Below, piece by piece: positions 37,191 to 44,957 of a DNA stretch of 64,000 bases. Within the stretch, counting starts at the first letter, position 1; each line of letters opens with the position of its first letter. The stretch is from NCBI RefSeq assembly GCF_018603905.1, contig NZ_JAHFZZ010000001.1:62001-126000 (forward strand), in the 5' to 3' direction. This stretch comes from Nonomuraea sp. NEAU-A123. Its GTDB lineage: Bacteria > Actinomycetota > Actinomycetes > Streptosporangiales > Streptosporangiaceae. The position numbers and the translations under genes were made by a program. The notes under the pieces are model-generated. The model worked only from the letters and a program-made list of their open reading frames with translations, was not told the DNA's origin and did no database searches.

Positions 37191-38138
37191 TCAGACGATG
37201 ACGATGCGTGGATGGATGTCGGCGTAGACGTCGCGGTCGAAGTCGCCCGCCACGGGCGCCGCGACCGCCGCGGCGCCCAGCGCCGCCGCCCTGCTGAGCC
37301 GCTCGGGCCACGGGGACCGCTCCACGAGCCCCAGCGCCAGCCCCGCGACCAGCGAGTCACCGGCGCCGGTCGGGTTGCCTTCCACCTTGTACGGCATGCG
37401 CGCCCGGAAGATCCCCTCGGGCGTGACGGCCAGCAGCCCTTCGGCGCCCATCGACACGACCACCGACTCGGCCCCGCGACCGCGCAACGCCTGCGCGCCC
37501 TCCTCGGGACCGCCTTCCGGCACGGCCCGCGCGAGCTCCTCGGCGTTCGGCTTGACGATCGAGGGGCGGCCGCCGGGCGCGTGCCGCAGGGGTTCGCCGT
37601 CGGCGTCCACGATGGCGGGCACGCCGTGCTCGGCGGCGATGGCGGCCAGCGTCGCGTACGCGTCGAGCGGCACGCCTCTGGGCAGGCTGCCGGAGATGAC
37701 GACCGCCTCAGCCGTGGTCATCAGGTCGGTGAAACGGCCGATCATGCGCCCGAACTCGGCCTCCGTGACCTCGGGCCCCGGCTCGTTGAACAGCGCCGTT
37801 CGCGGGGACGCTGTTCGCGGGGAATCCGCGACGACCGGCTCGGTCCGGCCAGAGTCCGCGACGACCAGCGTGGTGCGCGAGTCGGCCGCGATCCCCACGA
37901 AGGCGTGCGGCAGTCCGGCCTTCTGGAGGTCGGCCTCGATGGCCTGGCCGGTCGGGCCGCCCGCGAGGCCGGTGACCAGCACGTCCTGGCCGAGCGCGGC
38001 CAGGACGCGGGCCACGTTGACGCCCTTGCCGCCGGCCCGCCGGTGTACGGCGGCGACCCGGTTGACCCCGTCCCAGTCGACGCCGGGCACCTGGTAGGTG
38101 ACGTCGAGGGCGGCGTTGAGCGTCACGGTGAGGATCAT
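37191..38138 (-). CDS. 1-phosphofructokinase family hexose kinase (PfkB; likely tagatose-6-phosphate kinase)
   Basis: A 315-residue ribokinase-fold kinase. N-terminal motif is VTLNAALDVTYQVPGVDWDGVNRVAAVHRRAGGKGVNVARVLAALG, and the PfkB signature with the catalytic Asp is NPTGAGDSLVAGLALGLVE. Around residue 115 the loop before LFNEPGPEVT carries an insertion of about 20 residues built from VVADSxRT duplications. Its ATG shares one base with the nagA stop (TGATG). In the pathway it would phosphorylate tagatose-6-phosphate or fructose-6-phosphate before the aldolase step. Confidence 0.88.
   Translation of the reverse strand: MILTVTLNAALDVTYQVPGVDWDGVNRVAAVHRRAGGKGVNVARVLAALGQDVLVTGLAGGPTGQAIEADLQKAGLPHAFVGIAADSRTTLVVADSGRTEPVVADSPRTASPRTALFNEPGPEVTEAEFGRMIGRFTDLMTTAEAVVISGSLPRGVPLDAYATLAAIAAEHGVPAIVDADGEPLRHAPGGRPSIVKPNAEELARAVPEGGPEEGAQALRGRGAESVVVSMGAEGLLAVTPEGIFRARMPYKVEGNPTGAGDSLVAGLALGLVERSPWPERLSRAAALGAAAVAAPVAGDFDRDVYADIHPRIVIV
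37798..37866 (-). repeat. Short in-frame tandem duplications in the PfkB kinase gene
   Basis: TCCGCGACGACC recurs at 37825 and 37855 (30-bp period), and GTTCGCGGGGA at 37798 and 37813 (15-bp period). The result is a VVADSGRTEPVVADSPRTASPRTA insertion in a surface loop, frame preserved. Confidence 0.7.
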
Positions 38139-39271
38139 CAGGGCTCCACGATCCAGGCCCCGCGCTTCATCACGCCCACGACCTCCAACTCGTCGGACAG
38201 GACCACCAGATCGGCCGCCTTGCCCACGGCGATCGAGCCGGTGGTGTCGGCGACGCCCAGCACGCGGGCGGGCGTCAGGGAGGTGAGCTGGACCGCCTCG
38301 GGCAGCGTCAGGCCCACCTCCTGGACGGTGCGGCGGAAGGCCACGTCCATGGTGAGCGTGCTGCCCGCGATCGAGCCGCCCTCGGCCAACCGGGCGACCC
38401 CGTCGGTGACGATCACGTCCATGGAGCCCAGCACGTACGTACCGTCGCCCATGCCGGCGGCGGACATCGCGTCCGTGATCAGCGCGGTCCTCGCGGGCCC
38501 GGCCACCTCGTAGGCCAGCCGCAGCATGGCCGGGTGCACGTGCACGCCGTCGTTGATGAGCTCGATCGTGATCCGCTCGTCCTCCAGCAGCGCGGCGACG
38601 GGGCCCGGGGTGCGGTGGCCGAGCGGCGGCAGCGCGTTGTAGAGATGGGTGGCCACGGTCGCGCCGGCCTCGATGCCCGCCAGCGTCTGCTCATAGGTGG
38701 CATCGCTGTGGCCGAGCGCGGCGATCACGCCCTCGGCGGCGGCCGCGCGGATCGTGTCGAGGGCGCCGGGCAGCTCCGGGGCGATGGTCAGCATCCGTAC
38801 GTGCCCGCGTCCGGCGGCGAGCAGCCCGGCGAACTCCTGCGGCGACGGCTCGCGCAGCAGCCCCGGATCATGGGCGCCACAGCGGGCCCGGGAGATGTAC
38901 GGGCCTTCGAAGTGGATGCCGGCCAGCAGGCCGTCGTCGCAGAGCTCGGCCAGCGACGACGTGGCGCGGGCCAGGTCGTCCAGCGCGCCGGTCACCAGGC
39001 TGGCCACCATCGTCGTGGTGCCGTGGCGCTCGTGCAGCGCCACCGCCTCACGCGCGCCGTCATGTTCGCCGGTCGGGAACGAGCCGCCCGCTCCGCCATG
39101 GTTGTGCAGGTCGACGAAGCCGGGCACCACGTGCCGCCCGCCCAGGCCGTGGCCCGCGCGGGGCGCGGCTCCGTGCCCGACGTGCGTGATGCGGCCGTCT
39201 TCGATGGTCAACCACCCGTCGTGAACTCCCTCGGGAGTCACGATGCGGGCATCGGCAAGAGTAAGGCTCAT
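38138..39271 (-). CDS. nagA: N-acetylglucosamine-6-phosphate deacetylase
   Basis: A 377-residue amidohydrolase that removes acetate from GlcNAc-6-P or GalNAc-6-P. Metal and substrate motifs are VPGFVDLHNHGGAGG (residues 48-62), HFEGPYISRARCGAHDP, ALGHSDATYEQ, ATHLYNALPPLGHR and LITDAMSAAGMGDG (catalytic Asp). ATG 39271 overlaps the AgaS-like gene stop by ATGA. It sits second in the amino-sugar operon. Confidence 0.94.
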   Translation of the reverse strand: MSLTLADARIVTPEGVHDGWLTIEDGRITHVGHGAAPRAGHGLGGRHVVPGFVDLHNHGGAGGSFPTGEHDGAREAVALHERHGTTTMVASLVTGALDDLARATSSLAELCDDGLLAGIHFEGPYISRARCGAHDPGLLREPSPQEFAGLLAAGRGHVRMLTIAPELPGALDTIRAAAAEGVIAALGHSDATYEQTLAGIEAGATVATHLYNALPPLGHRTPGPVAALLEDERITIELINDGVHVHPAMLRLAYEVAGPARTALITDAMSAAGMGDGTYVLGSMDVIVTDGVARLAEGGSIAGSTLTMDVAFRRTVQEVGLTLPEAVQLTSLTPARVLGVADTTGSIAVGKAADLVVLSDELEVVGVMKRGAWIVEP

Positions 39272-40143
39272 GAAGAAAGGATCACAGATCGGGTGAGGTG
39301 CAAGGGCTCATCCGGGTCGAGGCCCCTGGCGAACGCCCTGGCGACCGCGACCCGCTGCGCCCTGATCAGCTCGGCCATCGGGTCGAGACCGGTCTCGAAG
39401 AACGTGCCGCCGGTGGCCACGACCTGCTCGCGCAGGCCCTCGGGGGCGGTGCCGAGCATCCAGGTGACGCGGCAGGGGCCGGCGATGCTGATCGGGCCGT
39501 GCCGGTATTCCATCGCCGGGTACGCCTCGGTCCACGACCGTGACGCCTCGCGCATCTTCAGCGCGGCCTCCTGGGCCAGGCCCACCGACCAGCCGGTGCC
39601 GAGGAAGCTGAACTGCTCGGCGCCGATGAGCTCGTCGGGGAGCGAGGCCGACACGGCCTGCTCGGCGTCGTCGATCGCCTGGGTGAGGTCCTCGCCGAGG
39701 CTGGCGCGGAGCATGGCGAGCTGGGTGGTGGCGAACCGGGTCTGCACGACCGACTGCTCGTCCGCGTAGTCGAGCACGATGACGTCGTCGGCGGCCGTCA
39801 TGACCGGCGTGTTGGGGTCGGCGGTGATGGCCGTGGTCCTGGCGCCGGTCCTGCGCAGGAGCTCGAGCACCTCCGTCGTGGTGCCGGAGCGCGTCAGGGC
39901 CAGCACGCGGTCGTAGGTGCGGCCGGTCGGGGCCTCGGAGGCGGCGAACGCGTCGGTCTCGCCCTGTCCCGCCTGCTCCCGCAGCGTGGCGTAGGCCATG
40001 GCGATGAACCACGACGTCCCGCAGCCGACCACGGCGACCCGCTCTCCGGGGCGGGGCAGCGCGTCGGCGGGCACGTTGTCGACGGCGCGGCGCCAGCACT
40101 CGGGCTGGGAGCCGATCTCGGCCTCGGTGTGGGTGGTCACCAC
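39268..40143 (-). CDS. SIS-domain sugar isomerase/deaminase (AgaS-like)
   Basis: A 291-residue protein with two SIS domains (VAVVGCGTSWFIAMAYATLRE...; FSFLGTGWSVGLAQEAALKMREASRSWTEAYPAMEYRHGP). The layout matches the isomerase half of GlmS and AgaS, which converts galactosamine-6-phosphate to tagatose-6-phosphate with loss of ammonia. Its place as first gene with nagA, a PfkB kinase and a class II aldolase supports this or the glucosamine equivalent. GTG 40143 or the following GTG is the start, the latter 6 bp after GGGGAGG. A promoter is visible at 40176-40204. Confidence 0.88.
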   Translation of the reverse strand: MVTTHTEAEIGSQPECWRRAVDNVPADALPRPGERVAVVGCGTSWFIAMAYATLREQAGQGETDAFAASEAPTGRTYDRVLALTRSGTTTEVLELLRRTGARTTAITADPNTPVMTAADDVIVLDYADEQSVVQTRFATTQLAMLRASLGEDLTQAIDDAEQAVSASLPDELIGAEQFSFLGTGWSVGLAQEAALKMREASRSWTEAYPAMEYRHGPISIAGPCRVTWMLGTAPEGLREQVVATGGTFFETGLDPMAELIRAQRVAVARAFARGLDPDEPLHLTRSVILSS

Positions 40144-40175
40144 TTGCCTCCCCAGGATTGATTGTTTCTGCTTTT

Positions 40176-40204
40176 TTTATATCAGAACAGAGCATAAATG
40201 TGCA
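40176..40204 (-). promoter_or_regulatory. Promoter of the amino-sugar operon
   Basis: On the reverse strand TGCACA (40204-40199) and TATAAA (40181-40176) are 17 bp apart. The region is unusually A/T-rich for this genome and includes TGTTTCTG and CAGAACA arms of an imperfect dyad (about 40164-40190) that could bind the divergent DeoR protein. Confidence 0.55.
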
Positions 40205-40269
40205 CTGGTAGCCTGACCTGCCAGGTTGTGCCACGCTTGCTCCCGACGGATCTCAAAGGGGAGGCCTTC

Positions 40270-41040
40270 GTGTCCCGCTACGATCGTTGGAACGCGATTC
40301 TCGAGCTGCTCGCGCAGGAAGGACGGCTCTCTGTCGAGGAGGCCGCCCAGTCGCTCGACGTCTCCACCGCTACGATCCGCCGTGATTTCGACCAGCTCGC
40401 CCAGCAGCAGATGCTCATGCGCACGCGGGGCGGCGCGGTCGCCCAGAGCGTCAGCTACGACCTCCCGCTGCGCTACAAGACGGCGCGGCACGCCGACGAG
40501 AAGCACCGCATCGCCTCCGCCGCGGCCGGGCTGGTCTCGCCGGGCGCCGTGATCGGGCTCAACGGCGGCACCACGACCTCCGAGCTGGCCCGCACACTGG
40601 CGACCAGCCCGGCGCTGGAGTCGGGCTTCACCATCGTCACGAACGCCCTGAACATCGCCTCCGAGCTCACCGTCCGGCAGCACGTCAAGATCGTGGTCAC
40701 GGGCGGGGTGGCCCGGCCGCAGTCCTATGAGCTCATCGGCCCGCTGGCCTCGGGCGTGCTCGAGCAGGTGACACTGGACGTGGCCTTCCTCGGCGTGGAC
40801 GCGCTCGACGTGGAGCTGGGCGCCTCGGCCCACCACGAGGGGGAGGCGAGCGTCAACTACCTGCTCATCAGCCGCGCCTCGCAGGTCGTGGTGGTGGCGG
40901 ACTCCTCGAAGGTCGGCAAGCGGGCGTTCTCCCGCATCTGTCCCACCAACCAGATCGACACGCTCGTCACCGACGCCCAGCTCTCCGACAGCCTCGCCAA
41001 CCAGTTGACGGACGCGGGCGTGAAGGTCATCCGCGCCTGA
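40270..41040 (+). CDS. DeoR family transcriptional regulator of amino-sugar genes (AgaR/NagR-like)
   Basis: A 256-residue DeoR regulator. The HTH is RWNAILELLAQEGRLSVEEAAQSLDVSTATIRRDFDQLAQQQMLMRTRGGAVA, and the sugar-phosphate sensor domain is DEKHRIASAAAGLVSPGAVIGLNGGTTTSELARTL...VADSSKVGKRAFSRI. GTG 40270 follows AAAGGGGAGG. It is divergent from the AgaS-nagA-kinase-aldolase operon, which it presumably represses until a sugar phosphate binds. glpD lies downstream in the same direction. Confidence 0.93.
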   Translation: MSRYDRWNAILELLAQEGRLSVEEAAQSLDVSTATIRRDFDQLAQQQMLMRTRGGAVAQSVSYDLPLRYKTARHADEKHRIASAAAGLVSPGAVIGLNGGTTTSELARTLATSPALESGFTIVTNALNIASELTVRQHVKIVVTGGVARPQSYELIGPLASGVLEQVTLDVAFLGVDALDVELGASAHHEGEASVNYLLISRASQVVVVADSSKVGKRAFSRICPTNQIDTLVTDAQLSDSLANQLTDAGVKVIRA

Positions 41041-41162
41041 TCGGGTACCGCCTCGGTCTAAGCCCTCGCCGTGGTCGGCGGGTGGCGGGTAACCCATGCG
41101 TGCCGTACAAGAAGAGAGAGCGGTTTGTCGCACGACGGGCTGCGGCGGGTAAGAGGAGGGTC

Positions 41163-42893
41163 ATGGCGGGAAGGGGAATCGCCCGGCTTGGGCCTGGAGA
41201 GCGGACCGCGGCGCTGGACCGGATGGCGGAGCGGGAGCTCGACGTGGTCGTGGTCGGCGGCGGGGTGGTCGGCGCGGGGGTCGCGCTCGACGCCGTCACC
41301 CGAGGGCTCGACGTGGGCCTGGTGGAGGCGCGCGACTTCGCCTCCGGTACGTCGTCGCGATCCTCCAAGCTGATCCACGGCGGCCTGCGGTACCTGGAGC
41401 AGCTCAACTTCGAGCTGGTCAGAGAGGCGCTCCAGGAGCGGGCGCTGCTGTTGCAGCGGCTCGCGCCGCATCTGGTGCGGCCCGTGCCGTTCCTGTTTCC
41501 GATGACCCACTTCGGGTGGGAGCGGCCGTATGTGGGGGCGGGGGTGGCCCTGTACGACGCGCTGGGGTTCGTCTCGGGGCTGGCGCGCGGGGTGCCGGGG
41601 CATCGGCACCTGTCCAGGAGCCGGGCGCTGCGGCTGGCGCCGGCGTTGAAGCGGGCCGCGTTCACCGGCGCGGTGCAGTACTGGGACGCGCAGGTCGATG
41701 ACGCGCGCTACGTGATGACGATGCTGCGGACGGCCGCCACCTACGGCGCGCATGTGGCGCCGCGGGCGCAGGTCGTGGGGTTCCTGCGTGAGGGGGAACG
41801 GGTCACCGGGGTACGGGTGCGCGACCTGGAGACCGGCACCGAGCTGGAGGTACGCGCCCGGCAGGTGGTCAACGCGACCGGAGTGTGGACCGACGACATC
41901 CAGGAGCTGGTCGGCGGCCGGGGCCAGATCCATGTACGGGCGTCGAAGGGGATCCACCTGCTGGTGCCGCGCGACCGCATCCACTCGCTCACCGGGATCA
42001 TCCTTCGCACCGAAAAATCAGTACTTTTCGTGATTCCGTGGGGGCGGCACTGGATCATCGGCACCACCGACACCGAGTGGAGGCTGGACAAGGCGCATCC
42101 CGTGGCGTCGAGGGTCGACATCGACTACGTGCTCGACCACGTGAACGCCGTGCTGTCCGTGCCGCTGACGCGTGACGACGTCGAGGGGGTCTACGCGGGG
42201 CTGCGGCCGCTGCTGTCGGGGGAGTCGGAGGAGACGTCGAAGCTGTCGCGCGAGCACGTGGTGGCGCATCCGGTCCCCGGCCTGGTGATGATCGCCGGCG
42301 GGAAATATACGACTTATCGGGTTATGGCGAAGGATGCCGTCGATGCCGTCGCCCACGGGCTCGACCAGCGCGTGCCGAAGTCGTGCACGGACCGCATCCC
42401 GCTCGTGGGCGCCGAGGGCTACCAGGCCCGCTGGAACGCCCGGCACCGGCTCGCGGACACCTCGGGCCTGCACGTGGCCCGCATCGAGCACCTGCTCCAG
42501 CGGTACGGCTCGCTCGTCGACGAGGTCCTGGAGCTGATCGACGGCGACAGGTCGCTGGCCCGGCCGCTCGGCGGGGCCGACGACTACCTGCGCGCGGAGA
42601 TCGTCTACGCGGCCACCCATGAGGGCGCCCGGCATCTCAACGACGTGCTGAGCAGGCGTACGCACATCTCGATCGAGACCTTCCACCGCGGCCTGGGCAG
42701 CGCCCGCGAGGCCGCCGAACTGCTCGCCGAGCCACTCGGCTGGGACGGCGAGCAGGTCAAGCGCGAGGTCGAGTACTTCACCAAGCGGGTCGAGGCCGAA
42801 CGCCTGTCCCAGGAACAGGACACCGACCAGGAGGCCGACGCGATCCGGCTCGGCGCCCCCGAGATCGTGCCGGTCGCGACGCCTGAGCAGTGA
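41163..42893 (+). CDS. glpD: Glycerol-3-phosphate dehydrogenase (aerobic, FAD-dependent)
   Basis: A 576-residue membrane-associated flavoenzyme oxidising glycerol-3-phosphate to dihydroxyacetone phosphate. The FAD fold is LDVVVVGGGVVGAGVALDAVTRGLDVGLVEARDFASGTSSRSSKLIHGGLRYLEQ; FVIPWGRHWIIGTTDTEW and GLVMIAGGKYTTYRVMAKDAVD are family marks. ATG 41163 follows AAGAGGAGGG. The product enters lower glycolysis at the same triose level as the aldolase of the divergent operon. A strong terminator follows. Confidence 0.95.
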   Translation: MAGRGIARLGPGERTAALDRMAERELDVVVVGGGVVGAGVALDAVTRGLDVGLVEARDFASGTSSRSSKLIHGGLRYLEQLNFELVREALQERALLLQRLAPHLVRPVPFLFPMTHFGWERPYVGAGVALYDALGFVSGLARGVPGHRHLSRSRALRLAPALKRAAFTGAVQYWDAQVDDARYVMTMLRTAATYGAHVAPRAQVVGFLREGERVTGVRVRDLETGTELEVRARQVVNATGVWTDDIQELVGGRGQIHVRASKGIHLLVPRDRIHSLTGIILRTEKSVLFVIPWGRHWIIGTTDTEWRLDKAHPVASRVDIDYVLDHVNAVLSVPLTRDDVEGVYAGLRPLLSGESEETSKLSREHVVAHPVPGLVMIAGGKYTTYRVMAKDAVDAVAHGLDQRVPKSCTDRIPLVGAEGYQARWNARHRLADTSGLHVARIEHLLQRYGSLVDEVLELIDGDRSLARPLGGADDYLRAEIVYAATHEGARHLNDVLSRRTHISIETFHRGLGSAREAAELLAEPLGWDGEQVKREVEYFTKRVEAERLSQEQDTDQEADAIRLGAPEIVPVATPEQ

Positions 42894-42907
42894 GGCGGGA
42901 GATTTAC

Positions 42908-42938
42908 GGGGCGCCGGCTTGTGCGGCCGGCGCCCCTT
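42908..42938 (+). terminator. Terminator after glpD, 11-bp perfect stem
   Basis: GGGGCGCCGGC / GCCGGCGCCCC with a 7-nt loop, then TT. The convergent lipoprotein gene ends at 42955, so it may work both ways. Confidence 0.8.
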
Positions 42939-42954
42939 CCGCGGGAGGACTGGC

Positions 42955-44919
42955 TCAGTGGAGCGGGATGTAGGCCTGCTCGGCCAGCGTGGTCGTGTCG
43001 TTGACCTGGACGCCGTCCGTGGAGACGGTCCAGATCGAGTCGCCGATCACCATCGCGCGCTGGATGCTCGGCTGGTACGTGGCGTCCTTCTGCCGCTGGA
43101 CCGGATGCTTGATCATGCCGAGCTTCGTCACCGCGGTGTCGTCGATCTTCAGGACCACGGCGCCGATCTCCTCGTGCTTCTCCGAGTAGGTGTTCAGCGG
43201 GATCACCGACAGGCCGGTCTTGGGCCAGTACAGGAACGCGTGCGGGTCCCACTCGGCCTCGGAGCCCGAGTCTTTCTGGAACAGCTGCGACAGCCGCCGC
43301 GGGTTCGCCGGGTCGCTGACGTCGAAGAGTGAGATCTGCGTGCCGAGCGTCCGGCCCTTGTCACTCGCCTCCTGCCCGATGCCGATCAGCCGGCCGTCGT
43401 TGCCGGGGTGCAGGTACGCGGAGTAGCCGGTGATCTTCAGCTCGCCGGTCACCTTGGGAGCGGCCGGGTCGCGCAGGTCAAGCGTGTAGAGCGGGTCCAC
43501 CTGCTTGAACGTGACGCAGTAGCCGACCGGGCCGATGAACCTGACCGAGTAGATGCGCTCGCCCTCGCCCAGGCCGCCTACTTCGCCCACCTTGTCCAGG
43601 GTGTCGGCCTTGAGCACGTAGACGCTGCTGGCGCTGGTCTTCTGGTCCTCGGAGCTGAGCGTGGTGGCGACGCGCAGGTTGCCGTCGTACTCCGACAGCG
43701 AGTACTGGTTCAGCAGCCGTCCCGGCACCTTGCCGGAGGCGATGTAGGAGGGCGGGCCCGGCTTGCCGATGTCGAACCGGTGTACCTCGGTCTGCTCGGG
43801 CGGGGCGGTCGGGGTGGGCTCAGGGCTCTCGGGGCTGAGCGTGACCTTGGCCGAGGGGCTGGGCTCGGCCGGGTCGGGCTCGGTGGCGGGGGCCTGGGGC
43901 GTGTCCTCCACGGCGGCCATCGGGCCCGGCCACCACCAGCGCGGGTTGCTGGTCACGTAGAGGCTCTGGCCGGTGCCGTAGACCGTGTCGCCGTCGGCCG
44001 CGAGGCTGATCGGGTCGGTGCCCGCTTCCGTGAGCCCCTGGGCCAGGTCGATGGTGTGCACGGTCAGCAGCGAGGTGCCGGTGTAGTCGGCCGGATGGCT
44101 GACGCGCGCGCAGTCGACCGCCTTCTTGGTGACGGTCCCGGCCGCGTCGGTGATCTCGATCTTGGGCAGCCAGGTGTCGAGCGGCGCCTTGCGGACCGTC
44201 GCCTCGTTCGCCTGCTTCATCTCGGCCTCGGAGGCGTTCTCCTTCGGCTGCGGGAACATGATGTCGGGCTGGCTGCGGGTGACGAGCCTGACGGTCGAGC
44301 CGACCATCCTGGCGTCCACGTACGTGCCCTGCGGCTTGATCGTGCCGAGCAGCTTGGGCTTGTCACCGGCCAGGTCCACGAGCAGGTATCTGGTCTGGCC
44401 GACGGGCGCGAACGTCTTGTACATGATGTCGCCCCCTCTGTAGAGCACCAGCGCGCGGTCGCCCGAGACGAGCAGGTCGGCGGGGGCGTAGGCGGGCTCG
44501 TCGGCCTTGGTGAGCTTGAGTGACCCGGTGACCTTCCTGGTGGCCGTGTCGATGATCCGCAGCGTGCCGCCCGCGACCGTGATGATCCGGTTGCCGTCGG
44601 TCTTGACCAGGTCGGGCTCGTCCACTCCCGCCTCGTGGGTGTTGGTCGTGGAGTGCTCCGGGGCGGTGTCGGCGGTCGTCGCCGACTTCTCGCGGGTCAT
44701 GTACATGGGCATCGCCCCGCCGAAGCCCCACTGGCTGACGTTGCCCGCCGCGTGCTCACGGAGTCCGGCGAGCATGTCGTCGCAACCGTTGTAGGAGACC
44801 AGGCGCACGGCCGGCAGGCGCTGCTTCGTGGGCGCCGTGCCCCCCGGAGCAGAGGTGCAGGCGGAGATGGCCGTAGCGAGGGCCGCGCCGGCCACGACGG
44901 TACGGATCAGCGTCTTCAT
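42955..44919 (-). CDS. Secreted lipoprotein with C-terminal beta-propeller domain
   Basis: A 654-residue lipoprotein. Signal peptide and lipobox are MKTLIRTVVAGAALATAISAC, Cys being the lipid site. Conserved family sequence includes LVSYNGCDDMLAGLREHA and HEAGVDEPDLVKTDGNRIITVAGGTLRIID (beta-propeller domain family also found in archaea and actinobacteria), then ISLFDVSDPANPRRLSQLF and a WDPHAFLYWPKTGLSVIPLNTY end. A Pro/Glu/Ser linker (PATEPDPAEPSPSAKVTLSPESPEPTPTAPPEQTEV, shown in part) is inserted near the middle. It lies directly downstream of a sensor Ser/Thr kinase in the same direction. Function is unknown; it is probably extracellular. Confidence 0.85.
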   Translation of the reverse strand: MKTLIRTVVAGAALATAISACTSAPGGTAPTKQRLPAVRLVSYNGCDDMLAGLREHAAGNVSQWGFGGAMPMYMTREKSATTADTAPEHSTTNTHEAGVDEPDLVKTDGNRIITVAGGTLRIIDTATRKVTGSLKLTKADEPAYAPADLLVSGDRALVLYRGGDIMYKTFAPVGQTRYLLVDLAGDKPKLLGTIKPQGTYVDARMVGSTVRLVTRSQPDIMFPQPKENASEAEMKQANEATVRKAPLDTWLPKIEITDAAGTVTKKAVDCARVSHPADYTGTSLLTVHTIDLAQGLTEAGTDPISLAADGDTVYGTGQSLYVTSNPRWWWPGPMAAVEDTPQAPATEPDPAEPSPSAKVTLSPESPEPTPTAPPEQTEVHRFDIGKPGPPSYIASGKVPGRLLNQYSLSEYDGNLRVATTLSSEDQKTSASSVYVLKADTLDKVGEVGGLGEGERIYSVRFIGPVGYCVTFKQVDPLYTLDLRDPAAPKVTGELKITGYSAYLHPGNDGRLIGIGQEASDKGRTLGTQISLFDVSDPANPRRLSQLFQKDSGSEAEWDPHAFLYWPKTGLSVIPLNTYSEKHEEIGAVVLKIDDTAVTKLGMIKHPVQRQKDATYQPSIQRAMVIGDSIWTVSTDGVQVNDTTTLAEQAYIPLH

Positions 44920-44957
44920 GACCTCATTGACGGATCTCCGGGCCGGGTGGTTCAGGA

